Shown: positions 8,105 to 17,006 of the stretch, piece by piece
How positions within the stretch are numbered: position 1 is the stretch's first letter
How the letters are laid out: every line of letters begins with the position of its first letter
Assembly (NCBI GenBank): GCA_045612845.1
Contig: JAZKZV010000023.1
Location: 62,001 to 126,000 of the forward strand
Length of the DNA stretch: 64,000 nucleotides
Source of the DNA: Ornithomonoglobus_A sp045612845
GTDB lineage: Bacteria; Bacillota; Clostridia; UBA1381
Direction: 5' to 3'
Translations under genes and position numbers: made by a program
Notes under the pieces: model-generated
What the model was told of the DNA's origin: nothing
The model's database searches: none
Seen by the model: the letters and a program-made list of their open reading frames with translations, nothing else

Positions 8105-9900
8105 CAAAAATCTTAATGCCACTTCTTATGGCGTTGCCATTTATATTCTTTGATGTTTTTTTGCGCTTCTTTGTTGGAAAAACTGTGCTTGACGGTCATT
8201 TGGGAGATATAATGGCACCTGTATTCAATGTGCTGTGGATAGTTTTTATATGCACACTTTGTCTTTTGTTTCCTAAAAAAACAGGACGTATACTTTATGG
8301 TGTATTTTTAGTATTTAATGCGGTATGGTGTTTTGCAAATTATATATATCACTGCGTGTTCAAGCAATTTCTGTGGGTTGGTGATATTAAAATGGCAGGC
8401 GAGGGCAGTGATTATTTAGGCGTTGTATTTGACTATGCACCGCCTGTTTTAATTTTACTGTCTGTTGTTTTTATTGCATTTTATATATTTTTTGTAGGTA
8501 AATTTTCCTCTTTTGGATTCATGAAAAGTAAAATTATAATTCTGCTTATATGTGCTGTTGGTGTTGTCGTAGCTGACTGGGCATATATAAATGTTGCAAA
8601 AAAACAGATAAAAGCAGGTGCATGGGAAGTGTGGCAAAAGCCTGCGCTTATATATAACGAGTTTCGCGACTCCAAAAAATCACTCTACACATCAGGCTTT
8701 TATCAATATACATTTAAAAGTGTACAAAAGCTTTTTGAACCTGACGAAACGGATATAAAAAAAGAAACGGAGTTTGCAAAATCATATTTTAAACAAGGTA
8801 AAGATAACGAAATGACGGGCATTTTAAAGGGTAAAAATATAATATTCGTCCTTATGGAAAGTATAGATGATTTCTTAATAACAGATGAGTATACTCCAGA
8901 AATCAAACGTATGATGAGTGAGGGTATAAGCTTCGAAAATCATTATAGTCCCAATATGGGTACAGGGTATACATTTAACAGTGAATTTGCCGCAAACACA
9001 GGGTTTTACTGTCCTACTAATGAAAGCTCGGCAAGTGTTTTTACAAAGAACATATACCCTCAGACTCTTGCAAACAGACTAAAAAATGAGGGGTACACAA
9101 CATCTGCAGTGCATTTTAATTCGAGGCAGTTCTATAACAGGGAGGCAATGTACAAGAAATGGGGGTACGATAACTACTATTGCCTTATGGAATATATGAG
9201 CATAGAAAAATGCGTCATAGACTCGGATGCCATAAAAAATGACAAGGTCTATTCTCTTATGACTCAAAACAAACCGTTTATGACATATTTTATAACATAC
9301 TCAGCACATCTTCCATACAATACGGTTGATAACAAGCTAAAGGGTATACGTGAATATTATCCCGATAAATACAAAGGTGATAGCGAAATAGAAACATTGC
9401 GTCTGTTAGCGCACGATACGGATGAGTTTTTTAAGATTCTTAATTTGCGCCTCGAAGAAGAGGGGATAGCCGAGGATACTGTAATTGTGGCATATGCAGA
9501 CCATTATGCGTATGGCATTACAGATGGTGAGCTTTTAAAGAATGAGAGTAAAAAAGCGGGTAGCGAGATTTTAGAAAAAACACCGTTTTTTATCTATTGC
9601 AAGGGTATGGAGAGTAAAAAGGTTAATAAGGTAACATCAAGTGCAGATATTTTACCTACGCTTGAAAATCTGTTTGGTATGGAAAAAATGAATACGTATA
9701 TCGGTGCTGATGCTTTTGGCGAAAAAGACGGATTGGTATATTTTAGCGACGGACGTTGGTTTGACGGAAAATACTTGTTTAAGCCTGAGGATAATACCCA
9801 GAAAAATGGGCTCATAAGTGAGATTGAAAAATATATAAATGACAGCCAAAGAGTAAACGATTTTGTGGTAGAATATGACTATTTTAGGATAAATGATTAA
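8089..9900 (+). CDS. LTA synthase-like sulfatase-fold phosphotransferase
   Basis: 603 residues with five N-terminal membrane helices (about residues 8-185) and an outer alkaline phosphatase/sulfatase domain, the LtaS architecture. Thr295 in the segment GTGYTFNSEF aligns with the LtaS nucleophile threonine, IFVLMESID gives the first metal-binding Glu, and VIVAYADHYAYG supplies the later Asp-His pair. LtaS enzymes move glycerol-phosphate from phosphatidylglycerol to lipoteichoic acid. The substitution pattern (DHYAYG rather than DHYG) means another phospho-alcohol transferase is possible. It overlaps the GT39-like gene by 16 bp. Confidence 0.82.
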   Translation: MLKKITKILMPLLMALPFIFFDVFLRFFVGKTVLDGHLGDIMAPVFNVLWIVFICTLCLLFPKKTGRILYGVFLVFNAVWCFANYIYHCVFKQFLWVGDIKMAGEGSDYLGVVFDYAPPVLILLSVVFIAFYIFFVGKFSSFGFMKSKIIILLICAVGVVVADWAYINVAKKQIKAGAWEVWQKPALIYNEFRDSKKSLYTSGFYQYTFKSVQKLFEPDETDIKKETEFAKSYFKQGKDNEMTGILKGKNIIFVLMESIDDFLITDEYTPEIKRMMSEGISFENHYSPNMGTGYTFNSEFAANTGFYCPTNESSASVFTKNIYPQTLANRLKNEGYTTSAVHFNSRQFYNREAMYKKWGYDNYYCLMEYMSIEKCVIDSDAIKNDKVYSLMTQNKPFMTYFITYSAHLPYNTVDNKLKGIREYYPDKYKGDSEIETLRLLAHDTDEFFKILNLRLEEEGIAEDTVIVAYADHYAYGITDGELLKNESKKAGSEILEKTPFFIYCKGMESKKVNKVTSSADILPTLENLFGMEKMNTYIGADAFGEKDGLVYFSDGRWFDGKYLFKPEDNTQKNGLISEIEKYINDSQRVNDFVVEYDYFRIND

Positions 9901-9951
9901 AATAACGTAAAAACAGGTAATATATTCATTATGTTTTAGTTAAAAAGTGTA

Positions 9952-9980
9952 TTCACAAGTGAGAAAAAATGTGGTACAAT
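9952..9980 (+). promoter_or_regulatory. Promoter of the preQ1 operon
   Basis: TTCACA at 9952-9957 and TACAAT at 9975-9980 with a 17-bp spacer, 53 bp before queF. The short leader does not show a preQ1 riboswitch core that I can recognise. Confidence 0.55.
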
Positions 9981-10032
9981 ATATAATGAGTAAATTTTTT
10001 GTTATATATGGGTAGATGAAAGGATTTTTGTT

Positions 10033-10503
10033 ATGCCAAGAAACGATGAAGAAAAAAAGGGTCTTAGTCTTTTAGGAAATAAAAAAACAGTATATAAGGA
10101 CACATACTGTCCTGAGGTGCTCGAAACATTCATAAATAAGCACCCCGAAAATGACTATATGGTAACTTTCGATTGTCCTGAATTTACTTCGCTATGTCCT
10201 ATAACGGGTCAGCCCGATTTTGCAAAGATAGTAATAAACTATATTCCGTCAGAGAAAATGGTTGAGTCTAAATCATTAAAGTTGTATCTTTTTGGTTTCA
10301 GAAATCAGGGCGATTTTCACGAGGACTGCATAAATATCATCATGAAAGACTTAAAAAAGCTTATGGACCCTAAGTATATCGAGGTAAAGGGCATATTTAC
10401 GCCAAGAGGCGGAATTGCAATATATCCGTTTGCAAACTATGGCAAAGCGGGAACAAAATACGAAAAAATTGCTGAGGAAAGATTATTCTCAAGTTTAAAA
10501 TAA
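10033..10503 (+). CDS. queF: NADPH-dependent 7-cyano-7-deazaguanine reductase
   Basis: 156 residues, the unimodular (type I, B. subtilis-like) form. Cys55 and Asp62 in FTSLCPITGQPDF match the catalytic pair that forms the thioimide with preQ0, and ESKSLKLYLFGFRNQ is the QueF NADPH-binding family motif. It reduces preQ0 to preQ1, the last step before insertion into tRNA at position 34. It is the first gene of queF-queC-queD-queE-folE, so it is made together with every enzyme needed to make its substrate from GTP. Confidence 0.95.
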   Translation: MPRNDEEKKGLSLLGNKKTVYKDTYCPEVLETFINKHPENDYMVTFDCPEFTSLCPITGQPDFAKIVINYIPSEKMVESKSLKLYLFGFRNQGDFHEDCINIIMKDLKKLMDPKYIEVKGIFTPRGGIAIYPFANYGKAGTKYEKIAEERLFSSLK

Positions 10504-10523
10504 ATTCTACGGAGGGGATTAAA

Positions 10524-11174
10524 ATGCGTAAATGTCTGGTAGTTTTAAGCGGCGGTCAGGACAGCACAACTTGTCTTTATTGGGCAATAGCTCATTACGG
10601 AAAAGAAAATGTAAGTGCAGTTGGCTTCGATTATGGTCAAAGACACCTTTTAGAGCTTGACTGTGCAAAAGAAATTTGCGATGATGTTAATGTTCCCTTT
10701 GAGGTAATAAAAACACCTATAATAAACGAGTTAAGCGCAAATGCACTTACAAGAGACGACATAGAGGTTGACGAGGAAAAACCGCAAGATACGGTTCCTA
10801 ATACATTTGTTGAGGGAAGAAACCTGTTGTTTTTAAGTTATGCGGCAATCTATGCAAAAACCCATGGTATAACAGATTTGGTAACAGGTGTGTGCGAAAC
10901 GGATTTTTCCGGTTATCCTGATTGTCGGGATATGTTTATAAAATCACTTAATGTAACGCTCAATCTTGCGATGGACTATGATTTTGTTATTCATACACCG
11001 CTTATGTGGCTTACAAAAGCACAGGTGTGGGAGATGGCACACAAGCTTGGTGTGCTTGATGTAATAAAGAACAAGACGCTTACATGTTATAACGGAGTAA
11101 AAGGCGAGGGCTGCGGTAATTGTCCGTCATGTAAGCTAAGAAAAAAAGGTTACGAAGAATTTTTAGAAATGTGA
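10524..11174 (+). CDS. queC: 7-cyano-7-deazaguanine (preQ0) synthase
   Basis: 216 residues. The N-terminal PP-loop LSGGQDSTT binds ATP, and the C-terminal four-cysteine cluster CYNGVKGEGCGNCPSC binds zinc. QueC converts 7-carboxy-7-deazaguanine and ammonia to preQ0 at the cost of ATP. The SGYPDCRDMF segment is another family signature. A GGAGGGG ribosome site precedes the ATG by about 6 bp. It follows queF by 20 bp. Confidence 0.96.
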   Translation: MRKCLVVLSGGQDSTTCLYWAIAHYGKENVSAVGFDYGQRHLLELDCAKEICDDVNVPFEVIKTPIINELSANALTRDDIEVDEEKPQDTVPNTFVEGRNLLFLSYAAIYAKTHGITDLVTGVCETDFSGYPDCRDMFIKSLNVTLNLAMDYDFVIHTPLMWLTKAQVWEMAHKLGVLDVIKNKTLTCYNGVKGEGCGNCPSCKLRKKGYEEFLEM

Positions 11175-11185
11175 GATAAAAAGAT

Positions 11186-11518
11186 ATGTATGAGGTTAAA
11201 AAAAGACTGGAGATAAGTGCTGCACATAAGCTTGTGCTTGACTATGACTCAAAATGTACAAATCTTCATGGACATAATTGGATAATTGAGGTGTATTTAA
11301 AAAGCGACACACTCGATAAAAATGGTATGGTAATGGATTTTACCCACATAAAAAACAAAATTGTGGATAAGTTCGACCATAAAGTGATAAACGAAGTGGT
11401 GGATTTTAATCCTACCGCGGAGAATTTAGCAAAATACATTTGTGATGAGCTATCACCATACTGTTATCGTGTAGATGTGCAGGAGAGTGAAAACAACACT
11501 GCCACATATTACAAATAA
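11186..11518 (+). CDS. queD: 6-carboxy-5,6,7,8-tetrahydropterin synthase
   Basis: 110 residues, a compact QueD. Zinc ligands are His14 (SAAHKL) and His28 and His30 (LHGHNW), and the catalytic cysteine is Cys24 in DSKCTNLHGH. The C-terminal VQESENNTATY carries the conserved substrate-binding Glu. It converts dihydroneopterin triphosphate, the FolE product, to carboxytetrahydropterin. It lies 11 bp after queC. Confidence 0.94.
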   Translation: MYEVKKRLEISAAHKLVLDYDSKCTNLHGHNWIIEVYLKSDTLDKNGMVMDFTHIKNKIVDKFDHKVINEVVDFNPTAENLAKYICDELSPYCYRVDVQESENNTATYYK

Positions 11519-11542
11519 TATTTTAAAGGGGTGTTATAGCTT

Positions 11543-12217
11543 TTGAAGGTTGTAGAGATTTTTGACTCTGTCGAGGGTGAGGGTAAAAGAGTAGGACAAA
11601 GTGCCACCTTTATACGATTTGCGGGTTGTAATTTAAGATGCTCGTATTGCGACACAACATATGCTCTTTTTGGTGAAGCAGAGGATTGTGTATATACTGA
11701 TATGAGCGTAGAAGAAATTCTAAAAAAAGTAAATACTGACTATAAGCGTGTAACACTAACGGGCGGTGAGCCTCTTATGCAGGAGGGTATAGATACACTT
11801 ATACAAAAGCTTTGCGATATGGGTATTGAGGTGAATATAGAAACAAACGGTACTATAAATACTAAAAAATACTCAGACAACCCCAACGTGTTTGTTACAA
11901 TAGATTACAAGCTGCCATCAAGCTCTGAAAGTGATAAAATGGATACAAATAACTTTATCTGTCTTGATAAAAATGACGTAATAAAATTTGTTGCGGGAAA
12001 TCGTGAAGATATTGATGTTATGGAAAACGTTGTGGCTAAACTAAAATGCACATATTCCCCCGATAAACTGCCTATTATGTATACGGGTGCAGTTTTTGGC
12101 GAAATAGAGCCGAGTGAGCTTGTTAATCAGATTTTAAATTCAAAGACTTTAAAAGACGTAATATTTCAGTTGCAGATTCATAAATTCATATGGAATCCAG
12201 AAGAGCGCGGAGTTTAA
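11543..12217 (+). CDS. queE: 7-carboxy-7-deazaguanine synthase (radical SAM)
   Basis: 224 residues counted from a TTG start at 11543, placed behind the AAAGGGG ribosome site at 11525-11531. The radical SAM cluster motif CX3CX2C is Cys29, Cys33, Cys36 in GCNLRCSYCDT, preceded by the QueE signature FDSVEGEG, and GGEPLMQ is the SAM-binding GGE motif. It contracts carboxytetrahydropterin to the 7-deazapurine ring. It is the fourth gene of the operon. Confidence 0.94.
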   Translation: MKVVEIFDSVEGEGKRVGQSATFIRFAGCNLRCSYCDTTYALFGEAEDCVYTDMSVEEILKKVNTDYKRVTLTGGEPLMQEGIDTLIQKLCDMGIEVNIETNGTINTKKYSDNPNVFVTIDYKLPSSSESDKMDTNNFICLDKNDVIKFVAGNREDIDVMENVVAKLKCTYSPDKLPIMYTGAVFGEIEPSELVNQILNSKTLKDVIFQLQIHKFIWNPEERGV

Positions 12218-12244
12218 ATATATAACTGTGGAAGGAGAATGTGG

Positions 12245-12823
12245 ATGAAAAGAGAATTCAACCACGAAAAAATTAAAGCGGCAATACGTACCATTATAAC
12301 AGAATTGGGAGATGACCCTGAAAGAGAGGGGCTAAAAGAAACTCCCGAGCGTGTTGCAAAGATGTATGACGAAATATTTGAGGGTATGCGCTATACTAAT
12401 GACGAAATTGCCGACATGTTTGATAAATGCTTTGAAGATGTGGAATCAGGCGATATGGTAATAGTTAAGGATATAGAGGTATTCAGTCATTGCGAGCATC
12501 ATATGGCACTTATGTATAATATGAGATGCCACGTTGCATATCTTCCCAACGGAAAGGTTATAGGTCTTTCGAAAATTGCACGTATATGCGATATGGTTGC
12601 AAAAAGATTGCAGCTTCAGGAGAGAATTGGCTCGGATATTGCGTATGTTATGCAAAAGGTATGCGATACAGACGATGTAATGGTTGTAATAGAGTGTGAG
12701 CATAGTTGTATGACAGCGCGCGGAATACGTTCACGCGGCTCAAAGACAACCACAACTGCAGTAAGAGGTAAATTCGGAACAGACTTTGAACTGAGAAACA
12801 GTGTCTATTCACAGATAAAGTAA
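12245..12823 (+). CDS. folE: GTP cyclohydrolase I
   Basis: 192 residues from ATG 12245. An in-frame ATG at 12239 sits one base after the AGGAG site (12233-12237), so the second ATG with 7-bp spacing is preferred. Type I zinc ligands are visible in FSHCEHHM (Cys, His) and ECEHSCMTARGI (Cys), with ETPERVAKMYDEIF at the N-terminus. It opens GTP to dihydroneopterin triphosphate, shared by folate and queuosine synthesis. Its place at the end of queF-C-D-E suggests a dedicated supply for QueD. Confidence 0.94.
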   Translation: MKREFNHEKIKAAIRTIITELGDDPEREGLKETPERVAKMYDEIFEGMRYTNDEIADMFDKCFEDVESGDMVIVKDIEVFSHCEHHMALMYNMRCHVAYLPNGKVIGLSKIARICDMVAKRLQLQERIGSDIAYVMQKVCDTDDVMVVIECEHSCMTARGIRSRGSKTTTTAVRGKFGTDFELRNSVYSQIK

Positions 12824-12844
12824 AATTGGAGTAATTAACAACAT

Positions 12845-13492
12845 ATGAGAATGAGAAAAAAGAAAAACTGTGGCGCAAGAATGGAGCGTTGCAGTGATAT
12901 CTGGATAAAAAATCCCGAAGAAAACAAAGGTAAATGGTCATCCGTATTCGGTAATGATAATCCTATACACATAGAAATAGGTTGCGGAAAGGGTAATTTC
13001 ATCCTTGGAATGGCAAAGATGTATCCCAACATTAACTTTATAGGCATAGAAAAGGTCGAGGACGTGCTTGTTATGGCTATGGAAAAGGTAACAGACGCAG
13101 AGCTTACAAATGTTCTTTTTATGGATATGGATGCCGAGAGGATAGAAGAGTTTTTTGCTAAGGGCGAAATAGAGAGAATATATCTTAATTTCAGCGACCC
13201 ATGGAAAAAGAAAAAGCAGGCAAAACGTCGTTTAACACATAAGAACTTTTTAGATAAATATAAAAATGTGCTAAACGAGGGCGACTATATATACTTTAAG
13301 ACAGACAACAGACCGTTATTTGAATTTTCACTAAACTCATTTTGTGAGGAAAATTATAAGCTTTCAAATATTTCTCTTGATTTACATAACTCAAATTTTG
13401 AGGGCAATGTAATGACAGAATACGAGGAGCGGTTCTCAAAAATGGGTATGCCTATATACCGTCTTGAGGCAAAATATATAGGCTGGAAATAA
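12845..13492 (+). CDS. trmB: tRNA (guanine-N7-)-methyltransferase
   Basis: 215 residues with a Rossmann SAM-binding motif IEIGCGKGNFI, the TrmB signature FSDPWKKKKQAKRRL and the C-terminal MTEYEERFSKMGMPIYRLEA. It makes m7G46 in tRNA variable loops. It starts 22 bp after folE, so a tRNA-modification enzyme is joined to the tRNA-modifier synthesis operon; the two reactions are on different tRNA positions. Confidence 0.95.
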   Translation: MRMRKKKNCGARMERCSDIWIKNPEENKGKWSSVFGNDNPIHIEIGCGKGNFILGMAKMYPNINFIGIEKVEDVLVMAMEKVTDAELTNVLFMDMDAERIEEFFAKGEIERIYLNFSDPWKKKKQAKRRLTHKNFLDKYKNVLNEGDYIYFKTDNRPLFEFSLNSFCEENYKLSNISLDLHNSNFEGNVMTEYEERFSKMGMPIYRLEAKYIGWK

Positions 13493-13530
13493 AAAGAAGT
13501 AATATCAGGTATTTTTTTACTAAAAAGGTG

Positions 13531-13559
13531 TTGACAATCCTTAAATTCACTGATAAAAT
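13531..13559 (+). promoter_or_regulatory. Strong promoter of the ilvBNC operon
   Basis: TTGACA at 13531-13536 and TAAAAT at 13554-13559 with an optimal 17-bp spacer. It drives a leader of about 165 nt ahead of ilvB. Confidence 0.75.
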
Positions 13560-13565
13560 AATATA

Positions 13566-13729
13566 TTATACGATTTTTTTCGACACCATAAAAAGGTGTC
13601 GCTTCAGTGCATTTAACTATACGTTAATGCAATATATAAAAACTGTTTATGCAGCGGTTTTATGCAGACGCCCATAAATTATATGTCTGCACAAAAACAT
13701 TTTATTGTACTTGAAAGGGGGAATTTTCT
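13566..13729 (+). promoter_or_regulatory. ilvB leader with two hairpins and a possible leader peptide
   Basis: CGACACC (13581-13587) pairs with GGTGTCG (13595-13601), and TGCAGAC (13663-13669) pairs with GTCTGCA (13685-13691). Between them ATG 13627 opens a 16-codon frame to TAA 13675-13677 that contains Val-Tyr-Ala-Ala-Val-Leu and overlaps the second hairpin's left arm. That is the arrangement of a branched-chain amino acid attenuator, but the hairpins lack a clear U-run and the peptide has no obvious ribosome site. No T-box core (AGGGTGG) is seen. Confidence 0.4.
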
Positions 13730-15400
13730 TTGAAAATGACCGGTGCCCAAATGGTTGTAAAGACCATGGAGGAGAATGGGGTTAAGATTGTTTTTGGATA
13801 CCCCGGGGCAGCAAACTGCCCTATTATAGATAAACTCTCTTTTTCTTCAATAAAGCATATTTTAACAAGAAATGAGCAAGGTGCCGCACATATGGCATCA
13901 GGATATTCGAGAGTTACAAAAGAGGTTGGTGTATGTACAGCAACTTCAGGACCCGGAGCTACAAATCTCATAACGGGTATTGCAACTGCATATATGGATT
14001 CAATTCCTATGGTTGCGCTCACAGGTCAGGTAGGCACAAAGCTTATAGGCAAGGACGCATTCCAGGAGGTTGACATAACAGGTGCAACATTGCCCATTAC
14101 AAAACACAGTTATCTTGTGAGTGATGGTTTGGAAATTCCAAATGTTGTAAATGAGGCTTTTTACATAGCAAAAACCGGACGTCCGGGACCTGTTTTGATA
14201 GATTTTCCAATGGATATTCTAAAGGCGGAGTTTGACTATCCCGATGAAGCTGAGGAAATCAACATAAGAGGTTATAAGCTTGTAGGTAAAGCAAATGAGT
14301 CGCAAATCAAAAAGGTGAGCGAAGCTATAAAGAAGTCAAAATGCCCTGTTATACTTGCAGGCGGCGGAATTGTACATTCCGATGCAGTGGAGGAATTCAG
14401 AGCACTTGTTGATGCGACAAACATACCTGTTGTTTCTACTATGATGGCAATAGGTGCTGTTCCGTCAAACGATAAGAACTATTTTGGTATGATTGGCTCG
14501 CATGGCTCAAAACGTTCAAATCTTGTTCTTAACAAGGCAGACCTTGTTATTGTAATGGGTTCAAGACTGGGCGATAGAAGTGTTGCGCATGCAAAGGGCT
14601 TTGAAAATAACAAAACAATAGTACATATTGATATTGACCCTGCAGAAATTGGTAAAAACGTACAACCCGATATCCCTATAGTAGGTGATATAAAGGATGT
14701 TGTATCACAGCTTTTACCGCTTGTAAAGGATTATAATGTCCCTGCAGAGTGGACCAGTAAGGTAAATGAGATAAGAAACGAGTATCCGGCAGTTGTAAGA
14801 AGTGATGATTATGGTACAGTAAATCCGAAGTACTTTATGCAAAAGCTTGCTGAGCATACAAACTCTGATATATATGTTTCAACAGAGGTTGGACAAAATC
14901 AGATATGGGCAGCAAACTACTTTAATTACACAGACCCGCGTTCGCTATTGACATCAGGTGGTTTTGGTACAATGGGTTATGGTTTGCCCGCGGCAATCGG
15001 CGCGGCAAGTATAGCTAAAAAGCCTGTTGTTGCAATAATGGGTGATGGTTCATTCCAGATGGACTTACCTGAGCTTGGTACAATGTGTCAGTGGGATATT
15101 CCCGTAAAGATGGTTGTATTTAAAAACAATCGTTTAGGAATGGTACATGAGCATCAGTATCTGTTGTATAACTCAAACTACCAGGCTGTATATCTTGACG
15201 GAAGTCCTGACTTTAACAAGCTTGCTGAGGCTTATGGTATCCAAAACGGATATATAAGCGAAAACAGTGAAATCGAAAAGGGAATAGAGCAAATGATGAG
15301 TTCAAAAGGCTCATATCTGCTTGTTGTAAGTGTCAGCCCATATGAGCCGACAGGTGATGCCCTTAACGAAAATCTTCTTCCTAAAAAGGAGGGCGAATAA
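13730..15400 (+). CDS. ilvB: Acetolactate synthase large subunit
   Basis: 556 residues from TTG 13730, which lies 8 bp after the AGGGGGA ribosome site; ATG 13736 would be too far. Thiamine diphosphate enzyme: the activating Glu is in TRNEQGAAHMASGYSR, and the GDGSFQMDLPELGTM...FKNNRLG segment is the TPP/Mg motif. It condenses two pyruvates (or pyruvate and 2-oxobutyrate) for valine, leucine and isoleucine synthesis. It is the first gene of ilvB-ilvN-ilvC. Confidence 0.95.
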   Translation: MKMTGAQMVVKTMEENGVKIVFGYPGAANCPIIDKLSFSSIKHILTRNEQGAAHMASGYSRVTKEVGVCTATSGPGATNLITGIATAYMDSIPMVALTGQVGTKLIGKDAFQEVDITGATLPITKHSYLVSDGLEIPNVVNEAFYIAKTGRPGPVLIDFPMDILKAEFDYPDEAEEINIRGYKLVGKANESQIKKVSEAIKKSKCPVILAGGGIVHSDAVEEFRALVDATNIPVVSTMMAIGAVPSNDKNYFGMIGSHGSKRSNLVLNKADLVIVMGSRLGDRSVAHAKGFENNKTIVHIDIDPAEIGKNVQPDIPIVGDIKDVVSQLLPLVKDYNVPAEWTSKVNEIRNEYPAVVRSDDYGTVNPKYFMQKLAEHTNSDIYVSTEVGQNQIWAANYFNYTDPRSLLTSGGFGTMGYGLPAAIGAASIAKKPVVAIMGDGSFQMDLPELGTMCQWDIPVKMVVFKNNRLGMVHEHQYLLYNSNYQAVYLDGSPDFNKLAEAYGIQNGYISENSEIEKGIEQMMSSKGSYLLVVSVSPYEPTGDALNENLLPKKEGE

Positions 15401-15401
15401 T

Positions 15402-15902
15402 ATGGAAAAACATACAGTTTCAGTTCTTGCCGAAAACCATGCAGGTGTTCTTTCACGAGTTGTAGGAATGTTCAGCCGCAGAGGCTTTAACATAGACTCA
15501 TTATCGGTTGGTACTACAGTTGATGAGAATATATCCCGTATTACTATCGAAGTTTTGGGCGACTCGCAGGTGGTTGAGCAAGTAGGCAAACAACTTTCCA
15601 AAATTGTTGAGGTTATTAAGGTTAAGACCTTAAAGGATAACGAGATGGTTAAAAGGGGTCTTTTGCTTTGCAAGGTAAAAACAACTGCAAAAACGAGAGG
15701 CGAGATTATGGAGATAACAAATGTCTTTCGAGCAAAGATAGTTGATATATCGCAGACCACAATAACTATTGAGATGACAGGCGGCGAGCAAAAGCTTGGA
15801 GCATTCCTTGAGATGATAAAGCCTTACGGGATTGAGGAAATTTCAAGAACAGGTATGACAGCTTTGGAGAGAGGCTCTAACATACTCAAAATTGATAAAT
15901 AA
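15402..15902 (+). CDS. ilvN: Acetolactate synthase regulatory small subunit
   Basis: 166 residues. ATG 15402, one base after the ilvB stop, has a GGAGGG site and begins MEKHTVSVLAENHAGVLSRV, an ACT domain that binds valine for feedback control. The C-terminal half (from about residue 85) is the second ACT-like domain. An in-frame ATG at 15330 inside ilvB is not used, since it would add ilvB-antiframe sequence. It pairs with IlvB. Confidence 0.94.
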   Translation: MEKHTVSVLAENHAGVLSRVVGMFSRRGFNIDSLSVGTTVDENISRITIEVLGDSQVVEQVGKQLSKIVEVIKVKTLKDNEMVKRGLLLCKVKTTAKTRGEIMEITNVFRAKIVDISQTTITIEMTGGEQKLGAFLEMIKPYGIEEISRTGMTALERGSNILKIDK

Positions 15903-15951
15903 TTATTAAATAATTACTTATATAAATAATTTAAGAAAGAGGTAATGAAAA

Positions 15952-16956
15952 ATGGCAAAGATTTTTTATGAAAGCGACTGTAATCTTGGTCTTCTAAAGA
16001 ATGGTAAGACTGTTGCGGTTATAGGTTACGGTAGCCAGGGACACGCACACGCACTTAACCTAAGAGACAGTGGCGTAAATGTTGTTGTAGGTTTGTATGA
16101 GGGTTCAAAATCAGCAGCAAGAGCAAAAGAGGCGGGTTTAACAGTTCTATCAGTAGCAGAGGCTGCAAAGCAAGCTGATGTTATCATGGTACTTGTTCCG
16201 GATGAGAGACAAGCTAAAATCTATAAAGAAAGTATCGAACCAAACCTAACAGAGGGTAAGACACTTGCATTTGCACATGGTTTTAACATCCATTATAAGC
16301 AAATTGTTCCTCCATCAAACATTGACGTTATTATGATTGCTCCAAAGGGTCCCGGCCACACAGTAAGATACGAATATCAAGAGGGTAAGGGTGTTCCTTG
16401 TCTTATGGCTATTGCACAAGATGCAACAGGTAAAGCAGTTGATACTGCACTTGCATATGCAGCAGGTATCGGTGGTGCAAGAGCGGCAGTTTTGGAAACA
16501 ACATTCCAATGCGAAACAGAAACAGACCTATTTGGTGAACAGGCAGTTCTTTGCGGTGGTGTAACAGCTCTTATGCAAGCAGGTTTTGAAACACTTGTAG
16601 AAGCAGGCTATGACCCAAGAAATGCTTACTTTGAATGTATCCACGAAATGAAGCTTATTGTTGATATGATTTATCAAGGTGGTTTCTCAAGAATGAGATA
16701 CTCAATTTCAGATACAGCTGAATTTGGTGATTACGAAACAGGTAAGAGACTTGTAACAGAAGAAACAAAGAAAGAAATGAAGAAAGTTCTTGAAGAAATC
16801 CAAGACGGTACATTTGCTACAAAGTGGATTGCTGAAAACAACAACGGAAGAGCACACTTTAATGCAACAAGAACATTAAAATCACAACATCAGCTTGAAG
16901 AGGTTGGTGCTCAAATCAGAAAGCTATATTCATGGAATAAAGAATATAACGACTAA
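15952..16956 (+). CDS. ilvC: Ketol-acid reductoisomerase
   Basis: 334 residues, class I KARI length. The dinucleotide motif VIGYGSQGHAHALNLRDSG is at residues 22-40, and GLYEGSKS contains the serine that usually marks NADPH preference. The knotted C-terminal domain has YFECIHEMKLIVDMIYQGG and Glu/Asp magnesium ligands. It isomerises and reduces acetolactate. Its codons look more biased (AGA, GAA, GGT) than those of neighbours, fitting high expression. A strong terminator follows. Confidence 0.96.
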   Translation: MAKIFYESDCNLGLLKNGKTVAVIGYGSQGHAHALNLRDSGVNVVVGLYEGSKSAARAKEAGLTVLSVAEAAKQADVIMVLVPDERQAKIYKESIEPNLTEGKTLAFAHGFNIHYKQIVPPSNIDVIMIAPKGPGHTVRYEYQEGKGVPCLMAIAQDATGKAVDTALAYAAGIGGARAAVLETTFQCETETDLFGEQAVLCGGVTALMQAGFETLVEAGYDPRNAYFECIHEMKLIVDMIYQGGFSRMRYSISDTAEFGDYETGKRLVTEETKKEMKKVLEEIQDGTFATKWIAENNNGRAHFNATRTLKSQHQLEEVGAQIRKLYSWNKEYND

Positions 16957-16967
16957 TACATAATTTA

Positions 16968-17006
16968 AAAGGGCAGAAACAATTTTGTTTCTGCCCTTTA
17001 TATTTT
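16968..17006. terminator. Bidirectional terminator between ilvC and cdaR
   Basis: AAAGGGCAGAAAC at 16968-16980 pairs perfectly with GTTTCTGCCCTTT at 16987-16999 over a six-base loop, with a T-run on the plus side. It lies between convergent genes. Confidence 0.85.

Noticed and set aside
9901..10032. Possible preQ1 riboswitch before queF
   Set aside because: No recognisable preQ1 aptamer core (CUAGC-type loop with A-rich tail) could be placed in the 53-nt leader.
13560..13729. T-box riboswitch for ilvB
   Set aside because: No AGGGTGG T-box core and no specifier stem is seen.
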